64,000 bases of DNA from Micromonospora sp. RHAY321 (GTDB lineage Bacteria; Actinomycetota; Actinomycetes; Mycobacteriales; Micromonosporaceae): contig NZ_JAMHIW010000005.1 of assembly GCF_023896955.1 (NCBI RefSeq), forward strand, positions 124,001-188,000, read 5' to 3'. The notes below the pieces were generated by a model. It was not told the origin of the DNA and ran no database searches. It worked only from the letters and a program-made list of their open reading frames with translations. Both the position numbers and the translations under genes were made by a program. Positions 33,245-42,558 of this stretch are shown one piece after another. Within the stretch, counting starts at the first letter, position 1; every line of letters begins with the position of its first letter.

Positions 33245-35430
33245 CGACCGGACAGTCCGGGACCGGCAACGCCCGGCCCGCCTCCACGGGTGACACCGAG
33301 ACCAGACCGGCCACGTCGCCCGCCGCCGGCACCCCCGCCGCCCGCACCGCCGGCACCGCGTCAGACGCAGCCATCACCACCGCTGCCAAGGACGGCAGCG
33401 CGGACTCCAAGGCCAAGGACGACAGGGCCAGGGACGACAGCGCGGACGCCGTGGGCGAGACCGACACCGCCAAGGACGGCGACGCGCGGGTCGACACCGC
33501 TCCCGATGCCAAGGTCGCCACCACGACGGGCAACGCATCCGAGCCTGCCAAGGACTCCACCGCGCAGGACGCAACCGCGAAGGACGACTCCACGAAGGAG
33601 GCCGCCGGGAAGGGCGCGGCGGCGGCAGATGGCGACGGCGCGGCGAAGTCGACCGAGCCCGAGCGTTGGGAGGCCTTCGCCTCCGCGCCCGAGCCGGTGC
33701 CCAGCCGCCTCACCAGGGCGGCCCGCGCCGTCGGCCGGTTCCTGATCCACGAGTGGACCCTGGCCAGCCTCGGCGCGCTGGCGCTGGCCGTGCTCATGAC
33801 CTGGCCGACGCTGCGGTACCCGCGCTACACGCTCCCACAGGACTACTGGGACCCGAGCCTGCAGGCGTGGCAGATGGCCTGGTCCGGGCACATCCTGCTG
33901 ACCGACCCGGCGCACCTCTGGCAGTCCAACACGTTCTTCCCCGAGCTGTGGAGCTTCGCGTTCTCCGACACGCTCCTCGGCTACGCCCCCGCCGGGATGC
34001 TCGGCAGTGGCCCCGAGGACGCCGTGCTCCGCTACAACATCATGTTCGTGCTGGCGCACGCGCTCGCCACGCTCGGGGCGTACGCGCTGGCCCGACAGCT
34101 CGGCTCGGGCCGGATCGGCGCCGCCGTCGCCGGGGTCGCCTACACCTACGCGCCGTGGTGGCTGGCCCAGGCCGGGCACCTGCACGTGCTCTCCAACGGC
34201 GGCATCCCCCTGGCCCTGGCCATGCTGGCTCGTGGGCACGGCTGGTCACTGCGGCACGGCTACCGCCCGGAACGCCGGCACGACGGCTGGGTCTACGCCG
34301 GCTGGCTGGTGGCGGCCTGGCAGCTCAGCCTCGGCTTCGGCATCGGCCTGCCGTTCGCGTACTTCCTGGCCGGCGCGGTGCTGGTCGCCGCCGTTCTCTT
34401 CCTCGTCAGGCGGCTCCGGAGCGGGCAGGCGCCGCCGTTCGGCCGCCGGCTGTTCATCGCCGACGTGGTGGGCGGGGTGCTCTTCGCCGGGGTCGGTCTG
34501 CTGATGGCCATCCCGTTCTTCAAGGTGACCGAGCTGCACCCGTACGCCGAGCGCACCGTCGGCGACATCAGCCTCTTCTCCCCGCCGGCGTCGGGCTTCG
34601 TGACGGCACCCGCCGAGTCACGGATCTGGGGTGAGCTGCACGAGGGTGCCCGGGCGGCGTTGCCGTGGCACCCGGAGATGACCCTGCTGCCCGGCTTCGT
34701 GCTCTACGCCCTGGCCGCGGGCGGGCTGTTCTTCTCGGTCTGGCGCCTACGGCACCGCCTGCTGCTGCTCGCCGGTGTGCTGGTGACCATGGCCTTCGCG
34801 ATGGGCACCCGCTTCTTCGACGGCACCTTCACCTACATCCCGCTCTTCGAGCACGCGCCGGGCTGGAGCGCACTGCGTACCCCCGGGCGGTTGATGCTCT
34901 GGACCACGCTGCTGCTCGCCCTGCTCGCGGCCGGCGCGGTCACCGCCCTCACCGACCGGGTCCGCGAGCTGGCCGCACAGCGGATCCCATCCTGGCCTGG
35001 CCCGTGGCTGCGGCTGGCCACCCTGCTGCCGCTGCTGCTGGTCACCGTCGAGGGCCTGAACACCACCCCGCATCCGGTGGTGCCGACCCAGCCGGCCGCG
35101 CTCCGCACGGCGGAGGGACCGCTGCTGGTGCTGCCCAGCAACCAGAGCCTGGACCAGCACGTGATGCTCTGGTCGACCGACGGCTTCCCGGACGTGGTGA
35201 ACGGCGGCAGCGGCTTCACCCCGCGCCAACTCGACGACGTCCGCCGGGTCAGCCAGTCGTTCCCCGACCAGACCAGCGTCGACTACCTGCGCACGCTCGG
35301 CGTCCGCACGGTGGTGCTGCTGCGCAACCAGGTGCCGGGCACGCCGTGGGAGATCACCATCAACACGCCGGTCGAGCCGCTCGGCATCACCCGGCAGGAG
35401 GTCGGCGACGCGGTGGTCTACCGGCTCTGA
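33241..35430 (+). CDS. Polytopic membrane protein, GT-C glycosyltransferase-like, with disordered N-terminal tail
   Basis: 729 residues. ATG 33241 overlaps the preceding stop (ATGA). Residues ~1-140 are a low-complexity Lys/Asp/Ala/Thr tail with repeated AKD, DDSAKD and TAKD units, probably cytoplasmic. From ~165 there are about ten to eleven membrane helices; YPRYTLPQDYWDPSLQAWQMAWSGH and AYTYAPWWLAQAGHLHVLSNGGIPLAL are like those of actinobacterial YfhO/GT-C membrane proteins. The C-terminal ~120 residues form a soluble domain (LDQHVMLWSTDGFPDVVNGG, TSVDYLRTLGVRTVVLLRNQ). The role is probably sugar or lipid transfer in the envelope; the substrate is unknown. It is convergent with the next gene, 6 bp apart. 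Confidence 0.72.
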   Translation: MTTGQSGTGNARPASTGDTETRPATSPAAGTPAARTAGTASDAAITTAAKDGSADSKAKDDRARDDSADAVGETDTAKDGDARVDTAPDAKVATTTGNASEPAKDSTAQDATAKDDSTKEAAGKGAAAADGDGAAKSTEPERWEAFASAPEPVPSRLTRAARAVGRFLIHEWTLASLGALALAVLMTWPTLRYPRYTLPQDYWDPSLQAWQMAWSGHILLTDPAHLWQSNTFFPELWSFAFSDTLLGYAPAGMLGSGPEDAVLRYNIMFVLAHALATLGAYALARQLGSGRIGAAVAGVAYTYAPWWLAQAGHLHVLSNGGIPLALAMLARGHGWSLRHGYRPERRHDGWVYAGWLVAAWQLSLGFGIGLPFAYFLAGAVLVAAVLFLVRRLRSGQAPPFGRRLFIADVVGGVLFAGVGLLMAIPFFKVTELHPYAERTVGDISLFSPPASGFVTAPAESRIWGELHEGARAALPWHPEMTLLPGFVLYALAAGGLFFSVWRLRHRLLLLAGVLVTMAFAMGTRFFDGTFTYIPLFEHAPGWSALRTPGRLMLWTTLLLALLAAGAVTALTDRVRELAAQRIPSWPGPWLRLATLLPLLLVTVEGLNTTPHPVVPTQPAALRTAEGPLLVLPSNQSLDQHVMLWSTDGFPDVVNGGSGFTPRQLDDVRRVSQSFPDQTSVDYLRTLGVRTVVLLRNQVPGTPWEITINTPVEPLGITRQEVGDAVVYRL

Positions 35431-35436
35431 CCGGGA

Positions 35437-36939
35437 TCAGGTGGTGGTGACGGGCTCGGGTGCGGGCTTGTCTGCGGGGCGGCGCCATCGGTCCAGCCAG
35501 GGTGCGTCGGGCGCGCCGTCGAGCACGCCGCCGTCCGGGTCGTCCGGATAGGTGGTTCGCACCGCGTCCCGCTCGGGATGCAGGATCTCCTGGACGATCA
35601 GCACGCAGAGCACCACCACGGTGGCCAGCCGGAGCGTCGAGGCCAGCACGAACACTCCCTCCGGGAAGACCGGACGGCTGGTCGCCGCGCCGAGCAGCTC
35701 GCCGTAGAAGGCGACGAAGTAGCAGACCTCGGCGAGCTGCCAGGCCAGGAAGGCGCCCCACTTCGGCCGGGCCAGCACGGCCAGCGGCAGCAGCCAGAGC
35801 ACGAACTGCTGGGACCAGACCTTGCTGAAGATGAGGAACGCGGCGACGACCAGGAAGGCGAGTTGGGCAAGCCGCGGTCGTTGGGGTGCCCGCAGCGCCA
35901 GCACGGCCACGCCGAGGCAGGCCAGCCCGAAGAGGGCGTACGAGATGGTGTTGAGGGTTCCGATGTTGACGTTGAGCCACTCGAACGGGCCGAGCCGGGC
36001 GGGGTCGCCGCCGACCTTGCCGTCCAGGTAGCGCCCGATGTACCAGAGCGTGCCCCAGTCGATCGGTCGGGTGCTGTTCAGCTCGAAGAACCGGTCCCAG
36101 TTCTCCCGGTACGCCAGCGCGGGGGGCAGGTTCACCAGCACCAGGGCGGCGATGGCGCTGCCGATCGCGATGAGCGCGGCGCGTAGCCGTGCGGCCCGCA
36201 ACGCCAGCACCAGGATGGGGCCGAGGAGGAACAGCGGCCAGAGTTTCGCCGCGCCGGCGAGGCCGAGCAGCACACCGGCCAGCGCCGGCCGTTTGCGTGC
36301 CCAGGCCAGCAGGCCGAACGCACCCAGCCCGATGGCGAGCAGGTCCCAGTTGACGGTGGCGGTGAGCAGCAACGCCGGGGCGAGCGCGAACAGCGCGGCG
36401 TCCCAGGGTCGTCGACGGCGCAGCGCCAGGATCACCGCCACGGTGGCCACCGCGAGCGCGCCCAGCACCAGTGCGTTGAGGTTGTAGAACCACTCGCCCT
36501 GGTTGATGCTCGGGTCGCCGTCGCCGAGGGCGTGCACCGGCAGGCCCAGCGCCCCCATGAAATAGCCGGTCAGAACGGGATACTCGACCGGGTGGTCGCG
36601 GTAGGGCACCTTGCCCTCGTTGAGCCCCTCGGCGTAGTAGAGGGCGAGCACGTCGGTGTAGCAGAACCTCGTGTACTGCTCGTTGTTCTGCCAGGCACCG
36701 TCCTGGCAGGGGGACTTCTGCACCCAGTGCAGGGCGAGCGTGAGGCAGGCCAGCGCCAGCACGATCCGGACGGCGGTCCAGAAGCGCCGCTCACCGCCGG
36801 CCGGCCGGTCCAGCGCCGTCGCGTGGTCGCCCAGCGGACCGCCGATCACGCCGGAGATGCCGCGGACGAACCCGTCGGAGCGGGACGGGTGGTCGGTGGT
36901 TCCGGCGTCGTCGATGCCGGGCGTCGACTGGGTGCTCAT
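35437..36939 (-). CDS. GT87-family membrane glycosyltransferase
   Basis: 500 residues from ATG 36939 (MSTQSTPGIDDAG). A ~55-residue cytoplasmic N-terminus is followed by ~11 helices. CYTDVLALYYAEGLNEGKVPYRDHPVEYPVLTGYFMG carries the family's Tyr-x-Asp/Glu-Tyr-Pro motif after the first loop. GVLLGLAGAAKLWPLFLLGPI and KVWSQQFVLWLLPLAVL are further GT87 (DUF2029) signatures. From memory its position beside ponA matches Rv0051 of M. tuberculosis, also a predicted mannosyl/arabinosyl-type transferase. The donor would be a polyprenyl-phosphate sugar. Confidence 0.82.
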   Translation of the reverse strand: MSTQSTPGIDDAGTTDHPSRSDGFVRGISGVIGGPLGDHATALDRPAGGERRFWTAVRIVLALACLTLALHWVQKSPCQDGAWQNNEQYTRFCYTDVLALYYAEGLNEGKVPYRDHPVEYPVLTGYFMGALGLPVHALGDGDPSINQGEWFYNLNALVLGALAVATVAVILALRRRRPWDAALFALAPALLLTATVNWDLLAIGLGAFGLLAWARKRPALAGVLLGLAGAAKLWPLFLLGPILVLALRAARLRAALIAIGSAIAALVLVNLPPALAYRENWDRFFELNSTRPIDWGTLWYIGRYLDGKVGGDPARLGPFEWLNVNIGTLNTISYALFGLACLGVAVLALRAPQRPRLAQLAFLVVAAFLIFSKVWSQQFVLWLLPLAVLARPKWGAFLAWQLAEVCYFVAFYGELLGAATSRPVFPEGVFVLASTLRLATVVVLCVLIVQEILHPERDAVRTTYPDDPDGGVLDGAPDAPWLDRWRRPADKPAPEPVTTT

Positions 36940-37006
36940 GGAAAGGCATCCTGCCGTACGTCGGGGGTGCGCGTCCCGTCCCGGCACGCCGGATCCGGAT
37001 ACGGAA

Positions 37007-37049
37007 ACGCCGCCGCCGGCCGGACAGGTCGTCCGGCCGGCGGCGGCGT
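37007..37049 (-). terminator. 19-bp GC hairpin downstream of the PBP gene
   Basis: ACGCCGCCGCCGGCCGGAC (37007-37025) is perfectly complementary to 37031-37049 with a 5-nt AGGTC loop. It begins 18 bp beyond the PBP stop in the direction of transcription and should terminate it. Confidence 0.75.
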
Positions 37050-37066
37050 CGTGGAGTGGGTGCGGG

Positions 37067-39910
37067 TCAGTCCCGGTTGGTCGGTGCGAGGCCGGGCAGT
37101 AGCCCGCCGCCGTTGCCGCCGTTCCCGCCGTTGCCTGGCCCGCCGGGGTTGCCACCGTTGCCGTCGGTACGCGGGCAGAACGGGTTGGTCAGCGGGTCAC
37201 AGGGCGGCTGCCCGCCCGGCCCGCCGGGCCCACCCGGCAGACCCGGGATGACAGGTGGCGTAACCGCCGGCTCCTCGCCGTTGCCCTTGGTGGCGTCGCC
37301 CTCGCCGGTGACGCTGGGCAGAGGAATCTCCTCCTGGCCCTTCAACGCGGTGTTCATGTACTTCTCCCAGATCGGGCCGGGCAGCGTCGAACCGCCGATG
37401 GCCTTACCGCTGGCGAGGCGGATCTGGGGCTTCTTCGGATCCCGGCTGCCCACCCAGACCGCGGTGGCGTTCTGCGGGGTGTAGCCGACCGTCCACGCGT
37501 GGGCGTTGTCCTTGTTGTCGTACTCCCAGGTGCCGGTCTTGGCGGCGGCCTGGCGGCCGTCTTCGAGCGAGAGCTTGTTGGGGGCGGGGATCTGCTTCAG
37601 GACACCGGTGACCTCATCGGTGATCTTCTTGTCGATCCGCTGCTCCGGCTTGATGCGCTCGCTGCCGACCACCTTCCACTTGCCGGTGTCCTTGTCCTGC
37701 TGCTCCACCTTGATGACGAAGTGCGCCTTGATGTACTTGCCGTCGTTGGCGAACGTGGCCATGGCGTTGGCGTGGTCGAAGACCGTGATCGGGTACTTGC
37801 CGAAACCGGTGTAGTTGTCGAAGGGGTTCGGCCCCTTCTTCGACAGGTCGAAGGCCTGCGGCGGGTCGACGCCCCACATGGTGGTCACGCCGGCCTTCCT
37901 GGCCATGTCGACCACCTTCTCGGCGCCGACCTCCTTGGTGACCCAGTAGAAGGGCACGTTGTACGACTGGATCGTCGACTCTTCGAGGGTGCACCACTTG
38001 CCGCACTTGAGGTTGGTGCGGCCGGCGTTGCCGATCGCGACCTTGGAACCCTCGGGCTTGTACGGCGTGGGGTCCCAGTGCGACTTGACCGAGATGCCGG
38101 CCTCGATGGCGGCGGCCAGGGTGTACACCTTCATCGACGAGCCGGGCTGGTGGCCACCGGTCAGGTCGCCGTTCTTGTCGGTGTTCTTGCCGGCGTAGTC
38201 GAAGTCCGCACCGCTGTCACCGCCGTAGTAGGCGAGCACGCGGCCCTTCTTCGGGTCGATCGAGACGACGGCAGCCATCAGGTTCTTCGGCTGGTCGTTG
38301 AGCTCGGAGCCCTTCTTCGACTGCATCGCGGTGTTCTCGGCGGCCGCCTGGAGCTTCGGGTCGATGGTGGTGGTGATCCGGTAGCCGCCGTCCCGCAGCG
38401 CGTCGACGCAGCTCGTCTTGCCCTCCGCGCCGCTGTCGGAGCAGAGGCCCATCGCGTCCATCTCCTGACGGACGTAGTTGATGACGTTGCCGCGAGGGCT
38501 GTCGACACCGAAGCCGACGCCGTCCTTCTTCGGGGGAAGCACCTTGGGGTACTCGACCGGTGCCGCCTGCTGACCGGGGGCGTCCAGCCAGCCTTCCTTC
38601 TTCATGCCGGCGATCACGTAGTCCCACCGCGACTTGGCGTCGGTCGGGTTGACCGCCGGGTCGAACCCCTTGTGCGTCTCGCTCGCCACCGGCTGCTTGA
38701 TCACTGCGGCCAGGACCGCGCCCTCGGCGACGGTGAGTTTGCTCGCCGGCTTACCGAAGTAGGTCTGCGCCGCGGCCTCGATGCCGTACGCACCACGTCC
38801 GAAGTAGATCACGTTGAGGTAGTGCTGCATGATCTGCGGCTTGTCGTACTTCTCGTTCAGCTTGGAGGCGAGGATCGCCTCCTTCACCTTGCGGCCGTAC
38901 GTGTCGTCCTGGAGGTTCTCGAACGCGTTACGGGCGTACTGCTGGGTGATCGTCGAGGCACCCTGCTTGTCGCCCCCGGAGACGTTGTTCCACGCCGCCC
39001 GGACGATGCCCTTGTAGTCGACGCCCGAGTGCCGGTAGAAGTTCCGGTCCTCGGCGGCGGCCACCGCGTGCTGCACGTACTCGGGGATCTGGTCGATGGT
39101 GACGAAGCTGCGGTTCTCGCTGCCCAGCTTGGCGAGCTGGGTCTTGCCGTCCTTGGCGTAGACCGTCGTGGACAGGGGCAGCGGCATCTCGTCGGGCATG
39201 ACGACGTTGGTCGAGTAGTAGGTGAAGCCGACCACGCCGACACCGGCGAGCATGATGAAGACCGCGAACCCGGCGATCAGCAGGTTCATCCGCTTGCGCT
39301 TCTTCGCCTTGGCCGCCGCGCCCGGGTCACCCGGACCGCGACCGCCCCGACCACCACGACCCGGACCGTTCGGCCCACCGGGGCCACCGGGGCCACCCGG
39401 GCCGCCGGAGACCGGTGAGACGCTCGCCCGTGCGACCGCAGCCCGGCCGCCCACGGACGCGGAGCCGACACTGGCCCGGCCCGCCGAGGCGGCGCCGACG
39501 GACGCCGCGCCCACCGTGGCCCGACCCGCCGGCGCACCGGGGGCCGGGGACACGGGCACCGAGGCCCGGCCGGCGCCGGCACGACCGGCGGCCACACCCG
39601 GTGCCGGGGACACCGGCACCGACGCCCGACCGGGTCGGCCGGGCGTGGCCGGACCGACCGAGGCGGAGCCGGCGGCGCCGCGTGGCGGGACCGCGGCCGA
39701 ACCACCCACGGAGGCCCGTCCACCGGCGGCCCGCGGTGTCACCGAGGCACGACCGGGGGACGCTGGGACCTCCGGGGCCGACCAGCCACTCCCACGAGAG
39801 TCACCGCCGGTTCGGCGGTACGCGTCGTCCGCGCCCGGTCCGGGGTCGCCGTTCGGACCCGGGTACTGGGCCCGTCCGCGCGCAGAACTGGGATCGCCGT
39901 ACGAGTTCAT
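37067..39910 (-). CDS. ponA: Bifunctional class A penicillin-binding protein (PonA-like)
   Basis: 947 residues. A ~205-residue cytoplasmic tail contains about ten RASV/GSASV-type repeats. One membrane helix follows (NLLIAGFAVFIMLAGVGVVGF). The GT51 glycosyltransferase domain has AAAEDRNFYRHSGVD, GASTITQQYARNA and VIYFGRGAYGIEAAAQTYFGK. The transpeptidase domain has the SxxK motif HQPGSSMK, a YNV motif QSYNVPF and KTGTWEYDN. The ~85-residue extracytoplasmic tail is Gly/Pro/Asn-rich. It polymerises and cross-links peptidoglycan. It corresponds by position to ponA1 of M. tuberculosis. The extra-long N-terminal tail could bind divisome or polarity partners, which is speculation. Confidence 0.95.
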   Translation of the reverse strand: MNSYGDPSSARGRAQYPGPNGDPGPGADDAYRRTGGDSRGSGWSAPEVPASPGRASVTPRAAGGRASVGGSAAVPPRGAAGSASVGPATPGRPGRASVPVSPAPGVAAGRAGAGRASVPVSPAPGAPAGRATVGAASVGAASAGRASVGSASVGGRAAVARASVSPVSGGPGGPGGPGGPNGPGRGGRGGRGPGDPGAAAKAKKRKRMNLLIAGFAVFIMLAGVGVVGFTYYSTNVVMPDEMPLPLSTTVYAKDGKTQLAKLGSENRSFVTIDQIPEYVQHAVAAAEDRNFYRHSGVDYKGIVRAAWNNVSGGDKQGASTITQQYARNAFENLQDDTYGRKVKEAILASKLNEKYDKPQIMQHYLNVIYFGRGAYGIEAAAQTYFGKPASKLTVAEGAVLAAVIKQPVASETHKGFDPAVNPTDAKSRWDYVIAGMKKEGWLDAPGQQAAPVEYPKVLPPKKDGVGFGVDSPRGNVINYVRQEMDAMGLCSDSGAEGKTSCVDALRDGGYRITTTIDPKLQAAAENTAMQSKKGSELNDQPKNLMAAVVSIDPKKGRVLAYYGGDSGADFDYAGKNTDKNGDLTGGHQPGSSMKVYTLAAAIEAGISVKSHWDPTPYKPEGSKVAIGNAGRTNLKCGKWCTLEESTIQSYNVPFYWVTKEVGAEKVVDMARKAGVTTMWGVDPPQAFDLSKKGPNPFDNYTGFGKYPITVFDHANAMATFANDGKYIKAHFVIKVEQQDKDTGKWKVVGSERIKPEQRIDKKITDEVTGVLKQIPAPNKLSLEDGRQAAAKTGTWEYDNKDNAHAWTVGYTPQNATAVWVGSRDPKKPQIRLASGKAIGGSTLPGPIWEKYMNTALKGQEEIPLPSVTGEGDATKGNGEEPAVTPPVIPGLPGGPGGPGGQPPCDPLTNPFCPRTDGNGGNPGGPGNGGNGGNGGGLLPGLAPTNRD

Positions 39911-40107
39911 TCCTCACACCCTGCCGGTCGCGGTGGGGCGCTGCTGCGCCGCCACCGGGTTGCCGTGAGTTGCTTCACCCGGGACACCGGCACGGGGGTG
40001 CCGGTTCACCGAGGTCATTGCAGTATCAATCGGGCTAATCAGACCAACGAGCGGTCGACCGTCCCGGGTCATGTCTACGGCCCCGGGGCCAGTCGAACCA
40101 GCTGAGA

Positions 40108-40551
40108 TCACCGTTGCGCCTCTCGCCTCCGCTGAGCGGTGCCTCCGGCACCCGCCGCGTCCTGCTCACCATCGCCGTCGCCGCTGAGACCGTCCCGACC
40201 GAGCAGGTACTGCTCGACGAGATGGTTCCAGTCACAGCCGAGGCACACCTCCACCACGAAGACCTGGAACTCACGCAGCGTCATTGCCAACACGGGCAAC
40301 TCGGCCAGCGTCCGGGCCTGGCCGGCGGACTGCTTGAGTTCGTCACCGTAAATGTAGTGGACGTTGGTCAGGTTCTCGCTGCGGCAGATGGGGCAGCGCC
40401 GGTCGGTCGGCTCGCCGTGGAACCGGGCGGCGTTCTTCAGGTACGGCGACGCGTCGCAGACGTCGTACGTGCCGACCCGGCCGGCCAGGAGCTCACGCAG
40501 CACCGCTCGCTTCTGTAGCGAGTAGTCGACGACCTGGCGCTGCGTACGCAT
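40108..40551 (-). CDS. DUF5318 family protein
   Basis: 147 residues: VDYSLQKRAVLRELLAGRVGTYDVCDASPYL, then CPICRSENLTNVHYIYGDEL and EVCLGCDWNHLVEQYLLG. The C-x2-C and C-x2-C pairs suggest a bound metal. This is the actinobacteria-specific DUF5318 family; the Rv0049 homologue sits at the same place next to ponA1. The function is unknown, but the conserved link with PBP suggests an envelope role. It is ~200 bp upstream of ponA on the same strand. Confidence 0.85.
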   Translation of the reverse strand: MRTQRQVVDYSLQKRAVLRELLAGRVGTYDVCDASPYLKNAARFHGEPTDRRCPICRSENLTNVHYIYGDELKQSAGQARTLAELPVLAMTLREFQVFVVEVCLGCDWNHLVEQYLLGRDGLSGDGDGEQDAAGAGGTAQRRREAQR

Positions 40552-40659
40552 GCGGAGAAGGGTACGCGGTCCGGCTCGACCAGGCGACCACGGTCACGAT
40601 CCGTGACAACAGGGTCTCGGAACGAGGGTTTGCCCTGGCACCCACGAACCGCTAACGTG

Positions 40660-40682
40660 CGATGTATCGGTCCGATACATCG
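40660..40682. promoter_or_regulatory. 23-bp perfect palindrome: probable PadR operator
   Basis: CGATGTATCGG (40660-40670) and CCGATACATCG (40672-40682) flank a single central T. It contains the ATGT...ACAT half-sites that PadR-family repressors bind, though with 11 rather than 8 bp between them. It ends 42 bp before the padR start, so it probably mediates autoregulation and, by read-through, ino1 control. Confidence 0.65.
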
Positions 40683-40724
40683 CGGCGGTTACGGCTCCGC
40701 GCCGGGGGTAAGAGAGGGTGGCCA

Positions 40725-41363
40725 GTGCTCGAGTTCGCCATCCTCGGCCTCCTGCAGGAGTCTCCAATGCACGGCTACGAGCTGCGCAAGGAGTTGACCG
40801 CCAAACTCGGCGCGATCCGGGCGGCGATCAGCTACGGCTCGCTCTATCCGACCCTGCGCAGGTTGCAGGCAGCCGGATGGATCACCGAAGCTGCCGAGAC
40901 GCCCGCCACCGCCGAGGAGGTTCCCGCGCTGACCAGCCGACGAGGTCGGGTGGTCTACAAAATCACCGCGGAAGGCAAGGAACGCTTCGCCCAGCTGATC
41001 GCACAGGCCGGGCCCGAGACGTACGACGACACGGGCTTCGGGGTGCACTTCGCGTTCTTCGCCCGGACCGACCAGGCGACCCGCCTGCGCATTCTGGAGG
41101 GTCGCCGCCGCAAGATCGAGGAGCGTCGCGAAGGGCTTCGCGACGTGCTGGGCCGGGCGGCCGAGCGCCTCGACGCTTACACCCTGGAACTGCAGCGCCA
41201 CGGCCTTGACGCCTGTGAGCGCGAGGTCCGCTGGCTGGAGGAGCTCATCGCCAACGAGCGCTCCGGCCGAGCCCCGACGGTCCCGAACACCGGGACGGCC
41301 GGCGGCCGACGAGAAGACAACAGCCCGCCTCCGCCTGGAGAGACCAGGAAAGAGCGGCCGTGA
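40725..41363 (+). CDS. PadR family transcriptional regulator
   Basis: 212 residues from GTG 40725 behind AGAGAGGG. The winged helix ([54 protein letters not shown]) occupies ~1-95 and an AphA-like helical C-terminal domain the rest ([20 protein letters not shown]), as in the larger PadR subfamily. The stop is right at ino1, and the same padR-ino1 pair is found in mycobacteria (Rv0047c/Rv0046c by memory). It probably represses its own operon and perhaps senses a lipid or phenolic signal. Confidence 0.9.
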   Translation: MLEFAILGLLQESPMHGYELRKELTAKLGAIRAAISYGSLYPTLRRLQAAGWITEAAETPATAEEVPALTSRRGRVVYKITAEGKERFAQLIAQAGPETYDDTGFGVHFAFFARTDQATRLRILEGRRRKIEERREGLRDVLGRAAERLDAYTLELQRHGLDACEREVRWLEELIANERSGRAPTVPNTGTAGGRREDNSPPPPGETRKERP

Positions 41364-41386
41364 CAGAAAAGAAGGAGGCAGACGCT

Positions 41387-42466
41387 ATGGGCTCCGTCCG
41401 CGTCGCCATCGTCGGTGTGGGTAACTGCGCCTCGTCCCTGGTTCAGGGCGTCGAGTACTACCGGAATGCCGACCCGAACGACCGCGTCCCGGGTCTCATG
41501 CACGTCGCCTTCGGCGACTACCACGTCAACGCCGTGGAGTTCGTCGCGGCATTCGACGTGGACGCCAAGAAGGTGGGCATGGACCTCGCGGAGGCGATCG
41601 TCGCCAGCGAGAACAACACCATCAAGCTCTGCGACGTGCCGCCGACCGGCGTCAGCGTGCAGCGCGGTCCGACCTTCGACGGTCTGGGCCAGTACTACCG
41701 CGAGATCGTCGAGGAGTCCGACGCGACCCCCGTCGACGTGGCGCAGGCGCTGCGCGACGCGCAGGTCGACGTCGTCGTCTGCTACCTGCCGGTCGGCTCC
41801 GAGCAGGCCGCCAAGTTCTACGCCCAGGCGGCGATCGACGCCGGCTGCGCGTTCGTCAACGCCCTGCCGGTCTTCATCGCCTCCGACCCCGAGTGGGCGA
41901 AGAAGTTCGAGGACGCGGGCCTGCCGATCGTCGGTGACGACATCAAGAGCCAGGTCGGCGCCACCATCGTGCACCGCGCCCTGGCGAAGCTCTTCGAGGA
42001 CCGCGGCGTCGAGCTGCTGCGCACGTACCAGCTCAACTTCGGCGGCAACATGGACTTCATGAACATGCTGGAGCGTAAGCGGCTGGTCTCGAAGAAGATC
42101 TCGAAGACCCAGTCGGTCACCTCGCAGATCCCGCACGAGATGAGCAAGAGCGACGTGCACATCGGCCCGTCGGACCACGTGCCGTGGCTGGACGACCGCA
42201 AGTGGGCGTACATCCGCCTGGAGGGCCGCTCGTTCGGTGACACCCCGCTCAACGCCGAGCTCAAGCTCGAGGTGTGGGACTCGCCGAACTCGGCCGGCGT
42301 CATCATCGACGCGGTCCGGGCCGCGAAGATCGCGCTGGACCGGAAGATCGGCGGCCCGATCCTGTCGGCCTCGTCGTACTTCATGAAGTCCCCGCCGGTG
42401 CAGTACGCCGACCACGACGCCCACCAGGCCGTCGAGGAGTTCATCGCCGGTGAGGTCGAGCGCTGA
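41387..42466 (+). CDS. ino1: Inositol-3-phosphate synthase
   Basis: 359 residues from ATG 41387 with AAGGAGG 8 nt upstream; an in-frame GTG at 41360 overlaps the padR stop but lacks a ribosome site. It makes 1L-myo-inositol-1-phosphate from glucose-6-phosphate, the precursor for mycothiol and phosphatidylinositol. [16 protein letters not shown] is the NAD-binding motif. [29 protein letters not shown] and the [12 protein letters not shown] lysines of the active site are conserved. It follows padR directly in one operon and is ended by the hairpin at 42489-42520. Confidence 0.97.
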   Translation: MGSVRVAIVGVGNCASSLVQGVEYYRNADPNDRVPGLMHVAFGDYHVNAVEFVAAFDVDAKKVGMDLAEAIVASENNTIKLCDVPPTGVSVQRGPTFDGLGQYYREIVEESDATPVDVAQALRDAQVDVVVCYLPVGSEQAAKFYAQAAIDAGCAFVNALPVFIASDPEWAKKFEDAGLPIVGDDIKSQVGATIVHRALAKLFEDRGVELLRTYQLNFGGNMDFMNMLERKRLVSKKISKTQSVTSQIPHEMSKSDVHIGPSDHVPWLDDRKWAYIRLEGRSFGDTPLNAELKLEVWDSPNSAGVIIDAVRAAKIALDRKIGGPILSASSYFMKSPPVQYADHDAHQAVEEFIAGEVER

Positions 42467-42488
42467 CCCGCTGAGCGCCACACACGGC

Positions 42489-42520
42489 CGAGGGCCGGGT
42501 CCGAAAGGACCCGGCCCTCG
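42489..42520. terminator. 14-bp hairpin with GAAA loop after ino1
   Basis: CGAGGGCCGGGTCC (42489-42502) pairs perfectly with 42507-42520 over a GAAA tetraloop. It lies between convergent genes (ino1 and the Tat-exported protein), so it is probably bidirectional. Confidence 0.85.
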
Positions 42521-42558
42521 CCGCGTTCAGTGCCTCGTCGCCGGATACGGCGACCGGC

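Noticed and set aside
35431..35436. A terminator between the convergent membrane-protein genes
   Set aside because: The two stops are only 6 bp apart and no hairpin could be placed without overlapping coding sequence.
37499..39418. A 639-residue plus-strand frame
   Set aside because: Entirely antisense to the penicillin-binding protein gene, whose motifs are unambiguous.
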